Positions 63,207 through 64,000 of a stretch of DNA of 64,000 bases are shown piece by piece. The DNA is from Desulfoferrobacter suflitae (GTDB taxonomy: Bacteria; Desulfobacterota; Syntrophobacteria; Syntrophobacterales; Syntrophobacteraceae): contig NZ_JAIBKA010000001.1 in the NCBI RefSeq assembly GCF_022603395.1, forward strand, positions 248,001 through 312,000, in the 5' to 3' direction. The position numbers and the translations under genes were made by a program. The notes under the pieces are model-generated. The model saw only the letters and a program-made list of their open reading frames with translations, did no database searches and had not been told where the DNA came from. Position 1 is the stretch's first letter; each line of letters opens with the position of its first letter.

Positions 63207-63947
63207 TTATTTGGGTTCCGTTCCAAACCATTTCTTGTAGATTTGATTATACGTTCCATCTTCCATGAACTTGAGGATGGTGATCGTTACCTTCTCTCTC
63301 AGATCACTCCCCTGCGGAAAAGCGATTCCATAGGACTGTCCCTGATAAAGGGGGCCCACCGTCTTGACCGCTTCTTTACCTTCGGTCTTGATGTAGTAGA
63401 GGATTGCGGGCGAATCAAAGAGGACCGCATCGGCCCCGCCCCCACGCAATTCCATGTAGGCTCCGTCAATGTTGGGGAAAAGCTTGACCTCTTTGGTCTT
63501 GAGCCCCTTGGCAAAATCGGCGCTGGTGGTTCCCAGCTTGGTGGCCACCACTTTGTCCGCAAGATCCTCAACCCCGCTGATGCTCTTGTCGTCCGCCTTG
63601 ACCATCAGGAGAAGTCCTGCATCGTAGTAGGGATAAGCAAAATCGACCACCTCTTCGCGTTTTGACTTGATGGTCATGCCGGCGATGGCCAAGTCGATGT
63701 TTCCCGTCTGCAGGGCGGGAATGAGGCCGTTGAAATCCATCGGTTGCAGCTTGTATTCGAGGCCTAGATCTTTGGCAATGGCATCCCACAGATCGATGTC
63801 AAAGCCAACATATTTGTCGCCCTCCTTGAATTCGAAAGGCATGAAATTGGTGTCGCAGCCCACTACCAAGGTCTTGGCATGGACACCAACAACGCAAAAG
63901 ATGGAAACAAAAAACACAGCAACAAACAATCCGGCCAACTTCTTCAT
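63207..63947 (-). CDS. Polar amino-acid ABC transporter substrate-binding protein
   Basis: A 246-aa periplasmic binding protein. A signal peptide covers about residues 1-24 ([14 protein letters not shown], cleaved after VHA). Family segments are [14 protein letters not shown] near 30, [15 protein letters not shown] near 48, [21 protein letters not shown] (read in parts) near 82 and QIYKKWFG near the end. It resembles the glutamine/basic amino-acid group; specificity cannot be read. ATG 63947 has AAGGAGGG. About 200 nt without a recognised feature separates it from the permease. Confidence 0.92.
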   Translation of the reverse strand: MKKLAGLFVAVFFVSIFCVVGVHAKTLVVGCDTNFMPFEFKEGDKYVGFDIDLWDAIAKDLGLEYKLQPMDFNGLIPALQTGNIDLAIAGMTIKSKREEVVDFAYPYYDAGLLLMVKADDKSISGVEDLADKVVATKLGTTSADFAKGLKTKEVKLFPNIDGAYMELRGGGADAVLFDSPAILYYIKTEGKEAVKTVGPLYQGQSYGIAFPQGSDLREKVTITILKFMEDGTYNQIYKKWFGTEPK

Positions 63948-64000
63948 GGTACCCTCCTTCTTCTGTTGGTTTGCACTTGCCACCAGCCGCACAACTCACG

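Noticed and set aside
1-64000. CRISPR arrays, insertion sequences, prophage, rRNA
   Set aside because: No regularly spaced repeats, transposase or phage-type genes, or rRNA segments were seen on reading the window.

Overview
The window reads as the chromosome of an anaerobic deltaproteobacterium (Desulfobacterota), most like a sulfate reducer or syntroph of the Syntrophobacter type. This is inferred from gene content: soluble heterodisulfide reductase genes (hdrA-hdrC-hdrB), a full 14-subunit complex I with a NuoB-C-D triple fusion, a menaquinone-type UbiE methyltransferase and a Gld-type ABC system. The species is not identifiable by eye. No prophage, insertion sequence, CRISPR array or rRNA was seen. 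There is one tRNA, tRNA-His.

Layout. 1-3.2 kb: end of hdrA, then hdrC and hdrB. 3.2-9.05 kb (minus): a metallophosphoesterase with a P-loop ATPase, rlmN, an HDAC-family deacetylase and a lone hydantoinase/oxoprolinase-type protein. 9.3-9.96 kb: tRNA-His and a structured non-coding stretch. 10-13.7 kb (plus): a three-PAS sensor without a kinase ATPase domain, then bioY-bioM-bioN, a biotin ECF transporter whose promoter is overlapped by a BirA operator. 13.8-21 kb (minus): a Gld-type ABC system with a DUF4340 protein, a small zinc-ribbon protein, a DnaJ-type chaperone, an unknown helical protein and rpoZ. 21.3-23.2 kb (plus): rpmB, ubiE/menG and a second methyltransferase. 23.2-27.5 kb (minus): tkt-rpiB-ROK kinase-rpe, a sugar-phosphate operon with a good promoter and an operator-like repeat. 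27.8-32.6 kb: a methyltransferase, a tandemly duplicated membrane protein, a secreted acid-sphingomyelinase-like phosphoesterase and hisC. 32.7-47.2 kb (minus): nuoA-BCD-E-F-G-H-I-J-K-L-M-N. 47.5-50.8 kb: a cyclodeaminase-like protein and a UPF0182 membrane protein. 51.07-58.5 kb (plus): a nine-gene Mrp/Mbh-type cation-antiporter cluster. 58.6-61.3 kb: a zinc-ribbon rhomboid, a 52-residue membrane protein and a phospholipase D-family enzyme. 61.6-64 kb (minus): an amino-acid ABC transporter.

How the parts fit. Energy conservation dominates. Complex I would pass NADH electrons to menaquinone, and HdrABC is the soluble thiol/disulfide and ferredoxin-linked counterpart. The Mrp-like cluster would be a separate ion module. 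Its gene order is that of the cation-translocating half of archaeal Mbh/Mbs complexes (A-B-C-D-EF-G-H), but it carries two further antiporter-like subunits and no hydrogenase or oxidoreductase genes. The last of these subunits has lost the glutamate normally found in transmembrane helix 5. This cluster is the best candidate in the window for something not well described.

Other points of interest are the BirA-controlled BioYMN promoter, the operator-like repeats before tkt, helically phased hexamers downstream of tRNA-His, a P-loop ATPase/phosphoesterase pair, a duplicated membrane protein with a repeated E-x2-N-x5/6-WHY motif, and a possible non-canonical ATC start in the Mrp cluster.
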